Shown here: piece after piece, positions 44,901-54,067 of the stretch | Layout: each line of letters starts with the position of its first letter | How positions within the stretch are numbered: the stretch's first letter is position 1 | NCBI RefSeq assembly: GCF_900113675.1 | Contig: NZ_FOQE01000005.1 | Location: forward strand, 1-64,000 | Direction of reading: 5' to 3' | DNA: 64,000 bases | DNA from: Pisciglobus halotolerans | GTDB taxonomy: Bacteria > Bacillota > Bacilli > Lactobacillales > Carnobacteriaceae | Notes under the pieces: generated by a model | What the model was told of the DNA's origin: nothing | What the model saw: only the letters and a program-made list of their open reading frames with translations | The model's database searches: none | Made by a program: the position numbers and the translations under genes

Positions 44901-45704
44901 AGATTAGATCAAACGGAGACGGTCAAATTAACAGATGACGCTCATATTCGTTCCTTAAACGAAGCGATGCACCTCATCGAAGCAACATACGATTATGAAG
45001 CAGCAACACGTACGACAAGTTATCAATCGGTTTCTGAAGTCAAACGTCTATTTGAAGAACCGGATGATTCTGGTCGAATGGCAAAAATCGACATCAATGC
45101 GCCACGGCTTTCAAATCGGTATACACAAGATCGATTGGAACGACCTGCTTTCATGACTCAGATCACTGCACCAACCAGTGCAGAGGTCGGAACAGCTACT
45201 CACTTGGTTATGCAATCCATTGACCTATCTCAAGAGCAGACAGAAGAACAAATTGAAAAAACTATACAGACACTGGTCCAAAAAGGACTCTTAACAAAAG
45301 ATGTGGCAAAAAGAATCAGGAGAGAGACGATTCAGCGCTTCTTTGATACAACTTTTGGTCAACAAATTTTGCGCGACCATGAATTGGTTTATCGAGAACG
45401 TCCTTTTTCTTTGTTAATGGATGCTGGTTTGATTTTCACAGATATGGAAGAGAAGGCTGGAGATAAAATTTTGATCCATGGGATAATGGATGGATTTATT
45501 GAATATAAAGAGGATGCTATTTTGTTTGATTACAAAACGGATCGTGTTCAACACCTCGGAGAACAGGCAAGAGAGAAGATGCTTGAAAAGTATCGAGGAC
45601 AAATGGGCCTTTATCGAACAGCTTTAGAAAGAATTTTAAATAAGCCCGTTACACATACTTATCTATGTTTATTAGATAATGGAGAAATCGTTACTGTAGA
45701 ATAA
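41925..45704 (+). CDS. rexA: ATP-dependent helicase/nuclease subunit RexA (AddA type)
   Basis: A 1259-residue UvrD-family helicase with C-terminal nuclease. Walker A is SASAGSGKTTVLVE (about 31-44), motif II MVDEYQDIN, later VMTIHASKGLEFPVVFV and YVALTRAEEK. The nuclease has HGIMDGFIE and LFDYKTDR near the end. It unwinds and cuts DNA ends with RexB until it reads a Chi-type site. It starts inside the last codons of rexB (ATGA overlap), so the subunits are coupled. Confidence 0.96.
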   Translation: MKIPLKPENSRFTDDQWLAVYESGHNLLVSASAGSGKTTVLVERVIEKIKRGTNVDELLIVTYTDAAAREMKERIQSALQQAITQENNLEQKRHLIRQIALLPQASISTIHSFCLQVIRRYYYLIDLDPVFRLLTDDTEIALLQEDVWNEVREELYGEENSLFKELTASYSNDRSDAGLTDLIFSLYDFARANPHPDTWLNQLGDLYMVEDDQLTHGTLYQHLLKPQLIDILENLAELALAAVKIGESSDELDKQREIATQEASLFNQLLEGIRADQYEQVFEQCRSFVFDRWKAAKRSADEDIKEAAGEMKVFRDQYKNRFQEMKEHYFSASAADQVERMKKTLPLIQEMARVTRLFTQAYTERKRERHVLDFNDLEHLTLNILAQFQDEKWQGTEASLHYREKFKEVMVDEYQDINQLQENILFWLTHPNEEDGNLFMVGDVKQSIYSFRLADPGLFLQKYEQYRDHHKGERIILADNFRSRGEVLDFINLLFIQLMDRSVGQMAYDDAAQLVQGFTAFPKTDDHQPEILIYEKEVEDIDEEDPIDFSIDTKTEGELTMVGQKINELIQSGFQVYDKQLKRNRAIRYADIVLLTPTKKNNADIQSLFKQLDIPLLVNDTQNYFQTTEITIMMSLLKVIDNPYQDIPLASVLRSPLVGLDENELAAIRITKKTGDYFDAVKAFYDEYRNEQRGGRFNQQLYLKIEQFLSQLTKWREEARRESIVELIWTIYEDTGFLDYVGGMSSGRQRKANLHALYERASSYEKTSFKGLFQFVRFIERMQKKDKDLAEPTAISEDENAVRVMTIHASKGLEFPVVFVLDLSKRFNLQDTQQAYVFNERYGVGTDFKDLRYRLRYTTLPEIALKAEKKKLLLAEEMRKLYVALTRAEEKLFLVGSYKNEAAAWKEWGLVSSHQPTVLPADMRLTANSLMQWIGQAMVRHPQAKNDYLPATAVNGEIRHHQATFSITFVNEEELKANMKEESTVDDEQWLERLDQTETVKLTDDAHIRSLNEAMHLIEATYDYEAATRTTSYQSVSEVKRLFEEPDDSGRMAKIDINAPRLSNRYTQDRLERPAFMTQITAPTSAEVGTATHLVMQSIDLSQEQTEEQIEKTIQTLVQKGLLTKDVAKRIRRETIQRFFDTTFGQQILRDHELVYRERPFSLLMDAGLIFTDMEEKAGDKILIHGIMDGFIEYKEDAILFDYKTDRVQHLGEQAREKMLEKYRGQMGLYRTALERILNKPVTHTYLCLLDNGEIVTVE

Positions 45705-45734
45705 GATAAATAGATGCTTTTTATCTTGATGTTG

Positions 45735-45866
45735 GACTAAAAGAAATGATTAGAAACTGTTGGAAGGTTAGATAAGCTTTTTTCACCGCTGGCAACATAT
45801 TTGACTTTCCATTTGAAACCCTATTGGTTAGAAATGTTTTTTACCAACGTTAAAAGATGAAGAATC
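45735..45866. repeat. Possible decayed, inverted copy of the MITE-like family
   Basis: The right edge ACCAACGTTAAAAGATGAAG then AATC (45843-45866) is the reverse complement of the left end of copy C with few changes. The other end, CTGTTGGAAGGTTAG, is only weakly similar. Size, about 130 bp, fits the family, but the interior does not align convincingly. Confidence 0.35.
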
Positions 45867-45887
45867 TTATGAACAATATAAAAGAGT

Positions 45888-45970
45888 TGAGATGACAAAA
45901 CAACGCTTGCTTATTAGATAAACGAATCTAACGAGCAAGCGTTGCAAAATGCTATCATCTCAGCTTTTTT
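45888..45970. terminator. Strong bidirectional terminator between rexA and the envelope cluster
   Basis: CAACGCTTGCT (45901-45911) pairs with AGCAAGCGTTG (45934-45944), enclosed by TGAGATGA (45888-45895) with TCATCTCA (45955-45962). T6 follows on the plus strand. It separates convergent genes. Confidence 0.8.
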
Positions 45971-45973
45971 GTT

Positions 45974-47179
45974 TTATTTTATATCATAGTTTACGCCAGT
46001 TGAATAGGTATTCGCTGCGTCCCATAACAAGAATTCATTGACACCTGCTTCAGACAGTGCTTTGATTTGTGCTTCAACTTGCGGAGCACCATATTGTTGG
46101 TAATTTCCAGCACCTAGATAAGAAGCGGTAAAGTCTTGCAACCATGGACGTGATTGAGGTGGTGTTTTCAAGCCGTCTAATACTTTATTTTCAGCTTTCA
46201 TATACTCTGTGACTAATTTGTATGGTTCTAAATCTGGTTTAGCAATGCCAAAGTAAGAACCCCAGTGACTTGGATAGATCATAGAAGAAATAACATCTAC
46301 ATTGTCAGAGATTTTAGAAAAGTTTTGGCCGATTCCTGGAGCTTCAGGTACCGTTGCTGAGTAGCCAAAAATATCAACGCCGACATCAACGCCGTAAGGT
46401 TTTAATTCTTTGCGTGCATATTTGACAAAGTCCGTAACAGCTTCTACTCGTTTTTGAACGTCATCTAAATCCATATCTTTATATTTTCCTTGTGTGTATT
46501 GCAGATTATCTGAACGTGTTTCAAAACCTTCAGGGAAGCGGACATAGTCAAATTGGATCTCTTTGAACCCTAATTTAGCAGCTTGTTTCGCTACTTCGAC
46601 ATTGTACGTCCATACTTCTTCGGAGAAGGGGTTGACAAAAGCTTCGCCGCGTCCATTTTTCCAGATAGACCCATCACTGTTTGTGTAAGTGAGCTCAGGT
46701 TTTGCTTCCGCTAAACGTGTATCTTTGAATACAACGATTCGAGCAATAGGATAGATTTGATTGTCTTCGAATGATTTCATCATTTTTTTCGGGTCTTTTA
46801 CATAATCTTTGGTATTTTTTTGAACCAATGGATCATCAGACTGAAGATCAAATGTTAAATCACCAAAATCATCTTTGATATCGACGACCATTGCATTTAG
46901 AGAAGTTTTATTAACAAAATCTGTTAATTGGTTCATTTTTGCGCCACCAGCTGAATGCCCAGTGACATAAATTCCTTTTACTCCGTCTTTAGGGTATTCA
47001 ATATTGATTCCACTATCATAAGTAAATTGTGAAGGGAATTTTTCTGGTGTTTCTAGTAAATCGCCTTGATGAAGTTGCAGCAAGGTTCCTTTTTCATTTT
47101 CTTCAGCATTCGCATGAAGTGGCAGCATAAAAAAGGCAGCAGCTGCAAAGAAAGAAAGTTGTTTGAAAGTTTTATTCAT
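45974..47179 (-). CDS. Secreted putative glycoside hydrolase (DUF4015 type)
   Basis: A 401-residue protein with a signal peptide (MNKTFKQLSFFAAAAFFMLP, cleavage near HANA). The body is a TIM-barrel-like domain: GVKGIYVTGHSAGG, NAMVVDIKDDFGD, EIQFDYVRFPEGF, VDVFGYSA-like VDIFGYSATV and ISSMIYPSHWG. It belongs to a family annotated as putative glycosyl hydrolase (DUF4015). The ATG at 47179 overlaps the stop of the deacetylase gene by 8 bp. The set suggests wall or polysaccharide remodelling. Confidence 0.88.
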   Translation of the reverse strand: MNKTFKQLSFFAAAAFFMLPLHANAEENEKGTLLQLHQGDLLETPEKFPSQFTYDSGINIEYPKDGVKGIYVTGHSAGGAKMNQLTDFVNKTSLNAMVVDIKDDFGDLTFDLQSDDPLVQKNTKDYVKDPKKMMKSFEDNQIYPIARIVVFKDTRLAEAKPELTYTNSDGSIWKNGRGEAFVNPFSEEVWTYNVEVAKQAAKLGFKEIQFDYVRFPEGFETRSDNLQYTQGKYKDMDLDDVQKRVEAVTDFVKYARKELKPYGVDVGVDIFGYSATVPEAPGIGQNFSKISDNVDVISSMIYPSHWGSYFGIAKPDLEPYKLVTEYMKAENKVLDGLKTPPQSRPWLQDFTASYLGAGNYQQYGAPQVEAQIKALSEAGVNEFLLWDAANTYSTGVNYDIK

Positions 47180-47967
47180 TTTGGCCGTCCTCGCTTCCTT
47201 CAGAAATGATCGTTGCTGGATCGACAAGGGTATAACCTTTGTCACGAAGTCCTTCAGCAATGTCTACGATAGCATCGTTTGTCCAATCCCGGTCATGCAT
47301 CAAAAGATTGGCACCATCACGCAAGTATTCGGTGTTTAGCATGATGTCTTTCAGTGCTGCGCTATCTTGATATTTTTTCTCCCAGTCATAGCCATAAGTC
47401 CAATTCATCAATGTCATTTTTTCTTGTTTGGCTAGAGAGCGAGAAAAGTCTGTGTTACTTCCAAAAGGTGCGCGGAAAAAGCGAGGTTTTTCATCCGTCA
47501 CTTCTTCAATCAATTCACTCGTTCTTAAGATTTCTTCTTTTTGCTTTTCTTCAGAAATTTCTTTTAAATTCGCATGGGTTTGCGTATGGTTTCCGATTTC
47601 GAATCCCATGTCATAAATTTTCTTTAAATCTTCTTTTCCTTCATCAGACTCTATGTACATTCCGTTGATAAAGAAAACAGCTGGTGCATTGATATCTTTT
47701 AATTTTTGTGCCATTTCAACTGCATGTTTATCTGGTGCATCATCAATGGTTATTGTCAGGGTTTACTTCATAAAGAAAAGTTTGTTCTTTTGCTTCTTCC
47801 GAAGAGCTATCTGCTTGATTTTCAGAAGAGGCGTCTGACGCACTGGTTTCCATGGCTGTTTCGCTTTTCGTTGAAGCTGATTGTTCTGCAGCATCTTGAT
47901 CAGAAGTTTGGCAGCCAGCTAATAAAACCGTGCTAAATAAAGCCATGCCATAAATCATTTTTCTCAT
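47172..47967 (-). pseudogene. Lipoprotein polysaccharide deacetylase split by a frameshift
   Basis: The 5' part (47743-47967) encodes a lipoprotein signal (TVLLAGCQTS), a Ser/Glu-rich linker and ends at EVNPDNNH. Downstream, in another frame, TITIDDAPDKHAVE continues into a full NodB deacetylase domain (GNHTQTHANL, RFFRAPFG, NLLMHDRDW) to 47172. The break is near 47755-47763, in a run of three G (plus strand). No start codon precedes the TIDDAP motif; the first ATG (47714) lies after it. Together they make one about 264-residue membrane-anchored deacetylase, so this is a frameshift or a sequencing error. Confidence 0.85.
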
Positions 47968-47979
47968 TACTGTTCACTC

Positions 47980-48615
47980 CTATTTTTTGTTTTCCTGTTC
48001 TTGGACTTTCTCTGCAACAGTAGAACGTGCAGTTGTTAATTCAGATAACTGCTTGTCGAGTTGTGTTAACGTTTCGTTTGATTTTTGGTGTTGTCCATTC
48101 AGTGTATCAATACCATTTGTGAATGTTTCGTAAGTAGCATCCTCTTTAGATAAGGACTTGAAATATTTTTCTTCTTGATCCAAGTCTTTTTTATAGGTTT
48201 TCAACCATTCATCTAATGTGCCAGAAGCAGAATCTAATTTCTCTTCTAAATTGGTCATGTCTTGTTTAGGAAGTTCTTCGCCTTTGATGTCTTTAAGCTT
48301 ATCTGATTGATCCGACAGCTCAGAAGCATCTTCTTCTATTGTGTCAAGAGCATCTTTACGATTTTGGATATTCTCAAAGACTTTTGAACTATCATCTTTA
48401 AAAGTTTTCAGTTCTTTATCATTTTTCAATGTTTCTGAAAACTGTTTTTGCAGCTGACTTTCTTGAGCAGTGACAGCATTGATTTGTTCAACGATGCCTT
48501 TTTCTTTCTCCTCTAATGTATCGGTTACAGCTAAAGTATCTTTTGCGCTTGTGTCACATCCAGCCAACAGGAAGGAAACACCAAGCAAACTTAGAGGAAC
48601 GCTTATTTTTTTCAT
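47980..48615 (-). CDS. YkyA-like cell-wall-binding lipoprotein
   Basis: A 211-residue lipoprotein with signal MKKISVPLSLLGVSFLLAGC (lipobox LAGC, Cys20) and a long, Lys/Glu-rich coiled coil to the end. This matches the YkyA-type putative cell-wall-binding lipoproteins. The ATG at 48615 follows AAAGGAG by seven bases; an earlier in-frame ATG at 48639 does not. It heads the minus-strand cluster with the deacetylase and hydrolase-like genes. Confidence 0.85.
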   Translation of the reverse strand: MKKISVPLSLLGVSFLLAGCDTSAKDTLAVTDTLEEKEKGIVEQINAVTAQESQLQKQFSETLKNDKELKTFKDDSSKVFENIQNRKDALDTIEEDASELSDQSDKLKDIKGEELPKQDMTNLEEKLDSASGTLDEWLKTYKKDLDQEEKYFKSLSKEDATYETFTNGIDTLNGQHQKSNETLTQLDKQLSELTTARSTVAEKVQEQENKK

Positions 48616-48882
48616 AAACAAACTCCTTTTTTTGTTCATATTTTTGATTGTTTAATGAATAACAATAATTCATAAACTGCTATCAGTATAACAAAGATGT
48701 ATAAACAGGCTCAAATACAACACTCTTTTCACATAGAAATTTTACTTTTTAGTTGTTTTAAATCAATTTCGTTTTGAATAGCAAAATCAAGGATAAAACA
48801 GGAAATGAACTTTCCCTGTTTATTGAGGAACGAATCGTGTAAAATAAATAGAGAACGAAACGGAAAGAGAGAGAGGAAAAAA

Positions 48883-49353
48883 ATGTTTGTTTATTACTTG
48901 ATAGCAGCAGTCATCGTGGGAATCGACCAGATCACAAAGTATTTGACTGTTCAGCATATCCCTTTATATGAAACGATCGAATTTATTCCTGGTGTTGTTT
49001 CATGGACCTATATTCAAAATGATGGCGCAGCTTGGAGTATCTTAGAAGGGAAGATGGTCTTCTTTTATATCATTACCGCTATCGTTACAGGAGTCGTCAT
49101 TTATTACTTGCATCAATATGCAAAAGGAGAACCTCTATTTGCCATTTCATTGGCTTTTATACTAGGGGGTACTTTAGGAAATTTTATTGATCGATTGCAC
49201 TTGCAATATGTAGTAGATATGATCCGGTTAGATTTTGTTCATTTTCCTATTTTTAATGTCGCGGATTCTGCTTTAACGATTGGCGTTCTATTATTGCTTC
49301 TGTATGTATTTTTAGATGAAAAAGAAGAAAAAAAGTCAAAAAAGAAAAATTGA
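48883..49353 (+). CDS. lspA: Lipoprotein signal peptidase (signal peptidase II)
   Basis: A 156-residue membrane protein with four helices. The catalytic aspartates lie in GGTLGNFIDRL and FNVADSALTIGV. LspA cleaves lipoprotein signal peptides such as those of the YkyA-like and deacetylase lipoproteins next door. I chose the ATG at 48883, behind GAGAGGA; the longer frame adds 26 residues with no ribosome site. The rluD-type gene follows, as usual in Firmicutes. Confidence 0.95.
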   Translation: MFVYYLIAAVIVGIDQITKYLTVQHIPLYETIEFIPGVVSWTYIQNDGAAWSILEGKMVFFYIITAIVTGVVIYYLHQYAKGEPLFAISLAFILGGTLGNFIDRLHLQYVVDMIRLDFVHFPIFNVADSALTIGVLLLLLYVFLDEKEEKKSKKKN

Positions 49354-49383
49354 TTAACAGGTTAAGAAAAAAGGAGCACAAAA

Positions 49384-50292
49384 ATGGCTAAAGAATATCA
49401 TTTCACAATCGAACAGCAAAAGGGACGAATCGATAAGGTAATGACTGAGTTGATGCCTGAGAAGTCACGTTCAGCTGTTCAGCAATGGATCAAAGAAAGA
49501 AATCTTCTTGTCAATGAACAAACTGTAAAAAGCAACTATATGGTTCAAAAAGGGGACAAAATTTATCTAGCAGAACCTGAAGCTGTTCCGTTAGATGTCC
49601 AAGCAGAAGAGATTCCGCTTGAAATCGTCTATGAAGATAAAGATGTAGCTGTTATTAACAAGCCACAAGGGATGGTTGTTCATCCATCTGCAGGACATCC
49701 TGATGGAACATTAGTGAATGCACTACTTTTTCATATCGATGATTTGTCAGGGATCAATGGGGTGATTCGTCCAGGCATTGTTCACCGGATCGATAAAGAT
49801 ACTTCAGGATTATTGATGATTGCTAAAAATGATCATGCTCATGAAAAATTAGCAGCTCAACTGAAAGATAAATCTTCTTTTCGAGAATATACTGCACTTG
49901 TCCACGGCGTCATTCCACATGAAAAAGGAACAGTTGATGCACCGATTGGGCGGTCAAAAACGAACCGCAAAATGATGGCAATCGTGGAAGAAGGAAGACA
50001 GGCCGTGACTCATTTTCAAGTGTTGGAACGTTTTCCGAAATTTACATTGCTTTCTTTACAGTTGGAAACAGGGCGGACACATCAAATACGAACACATATG
50101 AAATATATCGGTTATCCAATTGCAGGTGATCCTGTCTACGGGCCAAGAAAAACATTAAAAGGCAAAGGGCAATTTCTGCATGCAGGTAAATTAGGATTTG
50201 TTCATCCAACAACGAATGAATGGATGATGTTTGAAGCGCCATTACCAGAGATCTTTGAACAAACAATCGAAAAACTAAAACATCAGCATTAA
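49384..50292 (+). CDS. RluD-family pseudouridine synthase
   Basis: A 302-residue protein with an N-terminal S4 RNA-binding domain (RSAVQQWIKERNLLVN) and the catalytic motif HRIDKDTSGLLMIAKND near 136 (Asp139). It is the YlyB-type member found next to lspA. It probably modifies 23S rRNA, although the exact uridine cannot be read from sequence. The ATG follows AAAGGAG. Confidence 0.92.
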   Translation: MAKEYHFTIEQQKGRIDKVMTELMPEKSRSAVQQWIKERNLLVNEQTVKSNYMVQKGDKIYLAEPEAVPLDVQAEEIPLEIVYEDKDVAVINKPQGMVVHPSAGHPDGTLVNALLFHIDDLSGINGVIRPGIVHRIDKDTSGLLMIAKNDHAHEKLAAQLKDKSSFREYTALVHGVIPHEKGTVDAPIGRSKTNRKMMAIVEEGRQAVTHFQVLERFPKFTLLSLQLETGRTHQIRTHMKYIGYPIAGDPVYGPRKTLKGKGQFLHAGKLGFVHPTTNEWMMFEAPLPEIFEQTIEKLKHQH

Positions 50293-50367
50293 AATAATAA
50301 ATGGAAAAAAATTCCTAATGAAATCAGTTGATCAGCCAATCTGTTTAGGACATTCATTTTTTGTTAG

Positions 50368-50946
<579 letters not shown>

Positions 50947-50978
50947 TGACTTCAGAAACAATCTTTGCACAAAAAAAA

Positions 50979-51115
50979 GGTTCTTCCTCTTTTAACGTTG
51001 GTAAAGAAATTTCAGTAGCCCATCAACCGTAGGAAATTTCTAGAAATAGGATTCTAAAGAGTTTAGCATTAAAAAAATTGATTTTTTACAGACCAACGTT
51101 AAATATTGTAGAACC
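50979..51115. repeat. 137-bp MITE-like repeat, copy B
   Basis: Same length and ends as copy A (GGTTCTTCCTCTTTTAACGT to TTAAATATTGTAGAACC). It lies in an A tract, with eight A on the left and GAAAAAAAG on the right. The arms differ from copy A at only a few positions. The central 19-21 bp is in the opposite orientation: AGTAGCCCATC here, GATGGGCTACT in copy A. Confidence 0.8.
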
Positions 51116-51120
51116 GAAAA

Positions 51121-51154
51121 AAAGACTTCAGCATACTTTCTGAAGTCTTTTTTG
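51121..51154. terminator. Terminator between convergent pyrR and rqcH
   Basis: AAAGACTTCAG (51121-51131) pairs with CTGAAGTCTTT (51140-51150), followed by T on the plus strand and A-rich on the other side, so it can act both ways. GACTTCAG also occurs at 50948-50955, left of the repeat insertion. Confidence 0.85.
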
Positions 51155-51164
51155 TTTGATCAGC

Positions 51165-52871
51165 TTAATCGGAATGTTTTAATCTTTCCACAAGTGCTTG
51201 GTCTGGAGTGACGTATACGGTTTGCTGTCCTTCATAAATCACAAACCCTGGCTTTGCTCCGTTTGGTTTTTTTACTTTTTTCACTTCGACATAGTCGACC
51301 GGTACTTGAGCAGAAAGACGTGATTTTGAATAGTAAGCTGCAATATTTGCCGCTTCTAAGAGAGTCTCATCTGAAGGATCTGGACTTTCGATGATGACAT
51401 GCGAACCGGGAATATTTTTTGTATGGAGCCAAATATCTGATTTACGAGCTGTTTTCATGGTTAATTGGTCATTTTGGATATTATTTTTTCCCACTAAGAT
51501 CGATGTGCCGTCAGAAGCAGTATAACGATCCGGACTGGCAGTTTTTCTTTTTTTGCTTTTTTTCGTTGTCTTTTTCTTTTTAATATAACCTTCCTGGATC
51601 AGCTCTTCTTTAATGTCTTCAACATCTTTTGGTTTAGCTAGCGATAATTGAGTTGACACAGAATCTAAATAGGTCAGTTCATCTTTTGTAATAGCTATTT
51701 GTTCGTTGACATAAGCTACAGCATTTTTAAGTTTTTGATATTTTGAAAAGAAACTTTGAGCATTTTGAGAAGGTGTTTTTCTTGGGTCTAAGGTGATAGA
51801 TAAAGATTTATTATCATCATAGAAATTAGGTAAGGTTACAGCATGTTGACCTTTTTGCACTTCATGCAAATAAGCTGTTAAAATTTCACCTTGAATGCGA
51901 TAATCATCAGCTTGCTCGGTTTCTTCTAAAGTACGTTGCAATTTTTTCAGCTTTTTTTTGTTCCGCTGCTGTTCTGTCTGAATCAGGTGGATCAAAGAGG
52001 CTGCTTGCTGTTTGACGCGGTCTTTCTCAGCTTTGTTGATGTAAAAGGCATCTAAAAGCTGACTCAAGGTATTATAATGGGTCAATTCTCCATCCAAACT
52101 TTGATAAGGAACAGGAGTAAATAGTTCTTTTTTACCTGTTTTCGTCAAGGTAGGGCGTACGCGTAAAGAAACTTGATCTGTGAAAGCAACCATGACTTCT
52201 GCTAGCCGCTCTGATTGATTGTCAGCTTGAAACTGCAGTTCTTTAGCTGTATCGCTCCCAATACCTTGAAAAACAGTTTGGATTCTTTTTTGAAGCGATT
52301 TATCTGTTAAATCAATCATGGCTTCAAAAAGCTTGTTTTTTGGAAAATCAAATGGATTCCATTTATTTTGATGCGGCGGTACGATATATTGCGCACCTGG
52401 CATAATCGAACGATAGGAGTTCTGACTGGTCGGTACATGTTTGATAGCGTCCAGAATTCGAAGCGAATCTTGTTCTACTAAGAAAATATTGCTATGGCGT
52501 CCCATTAACTCAACGATCAATATGACATTTTGAACGTCGCCAAGTTCATCTCTGCTTTTGAATAGGAAATGAACAATGCGGTCATTCCCAGTTTGCTGGA
52601 TATCTTCTAAAATGGCGCCTTCTAATTGTTTTCGCATTACCATACAAAAATTTGGAGGAGTTGAAGGATTCTCATATGGAATTTCCGTCAACTGAATGCG
52701 TGCGTAACTAGGGTGAGCCGATAACAGCAGTCGATGATTTTTTCCATTTGCTCTCATGACGATCACGATTTCATTTTGATAAGGCTGATGGATTTTGGAC
52801 ACGCGTCCGTTATTGAGCAATGTGGCCAGTTCATTGACCATAGCATGAGTAAAAATACCATCAAAAGACAT
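51165..52871 (-). CDS. rqcH: Ribosome quality-control factor RqcH (NFACT/FbpA family)
   Basis: A 568-residue NFACT protein: NFACT-N (MSFDGIFTHAMVNEL onward), a central coiled coil (about 280-430) and NFACT-R near the C-terminus (DIWLHTKNIPGSHVII). RqcH recruits tRNA-Ala to stalled 50S subunits to add alanine tails. It is often annotated as fibronectin-binding protein. I chose ATG at 52871 six bases after AAGGG, over a TTG just before it. Confidence 0.94.
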   Translation of the reverse strand: MSFDGIFTHAMVNELATLLNNGRVSKIHQPYQNEIVIVMRANGKNHRLLLSAHPSYARIQLTEIPYENPSTPPNFCMVMRKQLEGAILEDIQQTGNDRIVHFLFKSRDELGDVQNVILIVELMGRHSNIFLVEQDSLRILDAIKHVPTSQNSYRSIMPGAQYIVPPHQNKWNPFDFPKNKLFEAMIDLTDKSLQKRIQTVFQGIGSDTAKELQFQADNQSERLAEVMVAFTDQVSLRVRPTLTKTGKKELFTPVPYQSLDGELTHYNTLSQLLDAFYINKAEKDRVKQQAASLIHLIQTEQQRNKKKLKKLQRTLEETEQADDYRIQGEILTAYLHEVQKGQHAVTLPNFYDDNKSLSITLDPRKTPSQNAQSFFSKYQKLKNAVAYVNEQIAITKDELTYLDSVSTQLSLAKPKDVEDIKEELIQEGYIKKKKTTKKSKKRKTASPDRYTASDGTSILVGKNNIQNDQLTMKTARKSDIWLHTKNIPGSHVIIESPDPSDETLLEAANIAAYYSKSRLSAQVPVDYVEVKKVKKPNGAKPGFVIYEGQQTVYVTPDQALVERLKHSD

Positions 52872-53106
52872 CAATATCCCTTCTTTCCTTTAAAGCATTT
52901 ACTGATTTCTTTCTCTTTCTGCGCTTTACATTGTATCATACTTTTCTCTTTAAAAAAGGGAAAGTCAATTTCTTCATAGTTGAGTTGACCAAGAAAAAGC
53001 GCTAAAATAAAAAAGCAAAAAAATAAGAGAGAGGCAATAAGTGGGTCAGATGACTTATCAATAGTTGGAATCTTTTTATGGGCCTCAAATAAAAAGGAGT
53101 TTTTTT

Positions 53107-53790
53107 ATGGATTGGGATTACGATGGAGAAAGAGGACCTGAACACTGGAAACAGTTGTGTCCTGCATTTTTTGAGGCAGAAGAAGGTTCTTTGCAGTCTC
53201 CTATTATGCTAAGTGAAAAGACAGCAACTAAAGCGGACCAGCAAAAAAAGGCACGATTTTTTTATGAGACTACACGTTTTTCAACTTCTTTTTATAATCA
53301 TACGGTTCACTTGGCACCATTAGAAAAAGAGAAACAAAATAAGATTTTATTTGATGATACACCTTTCTTTTTAGATGATATTCATGTGCATTTACCGAGT
53401 GAACATCAAATTGATGAACATACCTTTGCAATGGAGATTCATTTCGTTCATCGCTCAGCGCAGCAAGAGATTCTAGTAGTAGCTGTTATGGCAGAAAAAT
53501 CAATGCAGGAGAAATCAAATCAGACTTTTTCTCTTGATCACATCAAAGACCAAACGCAGTGTACATTGGTTTTACCTGATTGGACGCCTCAAAGTAGTTC
53601 CTTTTTTTATTATAGCGGCTCATTAACGACACCGCCCACCAAGGGACCCGTTAACTGGTTGGTTTTTAAAGAGCCTATTTCTTTAGATGCATCCTTGTTA
53701 AACGACATGCAACAACAGCTTGGCAAAACCAATCGCCCTTTGCAGCCGATTCAAGATCGCTCGGTGCATCTTTACTCGGACACTGAATAA
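53107..53790 (+). CDS. Alpha-class carbonic anhydrase
   Basis: A 227-residue alpha-type carbonic anhydrase starting MDWDYDGERGPEHWKQLCPA. Zinc ligands lie in DIHVHLPSEH and MEIHFVH, and the substrate-pocket block is SLTTPPTKGPVNW. It interconverts CO2 and bicarbonate. Most bacterial alpha enzymes are exported; this one has no signal peptide from the ATG at 53107, which has AAAAGGAG seven bases upstream. An upstream extension from 53065 adds no signal either. It is monocistronic. Confidence 0.9.
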   Translation: MDWDYDGERGPEHWKQLCPAFFEAEEGSLQSPIMLSEKTATKADQQKKARFFYETTRFSTSFYNHTVHLAPLEKEKQNKILFDDTPFFLDDIHVHLPSEHQIDEHTFAMEIHFVHRSAQQEILVVAVMAEKSMQEKSNQTFSLDHIKDQTQCTLVLPDWTPQSSSFFYYSGSLTTPPTKGPVNWLVFKEPISLDASLLNDMQQQLGKTNRPLQPIQDRSVHLYSDTE

Positions 53791-53795
53791 AAAGC

Positions 53796-53824
53796 TTGAC
53801 AGATATTTATGCAACAGGTATGAT
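53796..53824 (+). promoter_or_regulatory. Promoter of the Trp-type ABC transporter operon
   Basis: Consensus TTGACA (53796-53801) and TATGAT (53819-53824) with 17-bp spacing. Transcription would start near 53831, about 320 bp before the first transporter gene, leaving a long regulated leader. Confidence 0.88.
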
Positions 53825-53861
53825 AAAAATCAATATTTGACGTAAGAAGGAGCGAAGACAC

Positions 53862-53936
53862 ATGATACAACTTTTCTATTCCATTCAAGTAAAAATGAAT
53901 CATCGTTGGCAAAGCCGACATAGAAGGGTTGTTTGA
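53862..53936 (+). CDS. 24-residue leader peptide with one Trp codon
   Basis: The frame reads MIQLFYSIQVKM then NHRWQSRHRRVV and stop. AGAAGGAG lies nine bases before the ATG. The single Trp codon is at 53907-53909, just upstream of the first regulatory stem, and the stop codon overlaps it. Ribosome position, at Trp or at stop, would decide which hairpins form. The peptide is also rich in Arg and His, so another sensing residue is possible. Confidence 0.72.
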   Translation: MIQLFYSIQVKMNHRWQSRHRRVV

Positions 53937-54067
53937 TGAGTCCAGCTCATAGAAACGACCCTCAGTGTGTTTACTGAGAACGTTTCTATGTTGGCTTTAT
54001 TATCCTATAAACATGTTGCAGCCGCATAGAATAAAAGGGGACATCCCTTGTTCTGTGCGGCTTTTTT
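53914..54067 (+). promoter_or_regulatory. Transcription attenuator of the Trp-type transporter operon
   Basis: Five mutually exclusive segments are visible. AGGGTTGTTT (53925-53934) pairs with AAACGACCCT (53953-53962), with ATGAG/CTCAT inside. CATAGAAACG (53948-53957) pairs with CGTTTCTATG (53981-53990). TTCTATGTTGGC (53984-53995) can pair with GCCGCATAGAA (54021-54031) as antiterminator, or with GCCGACATAGAA (53914-53925). GCCGCATAGAA pairs with TTCTGTGCGGC (54051-54061) followed by T6 as terminator. No T-box core motif is present. Confidence 0.8.

Noticed and set aside
38311-45704. rexB/rexA as unusual because RexB lacks a clear Walker A and Fe-S cysteines
   Set aside because: This is the normal state for the RexAB form in Lactobacillales, as far as I know, so not novel.
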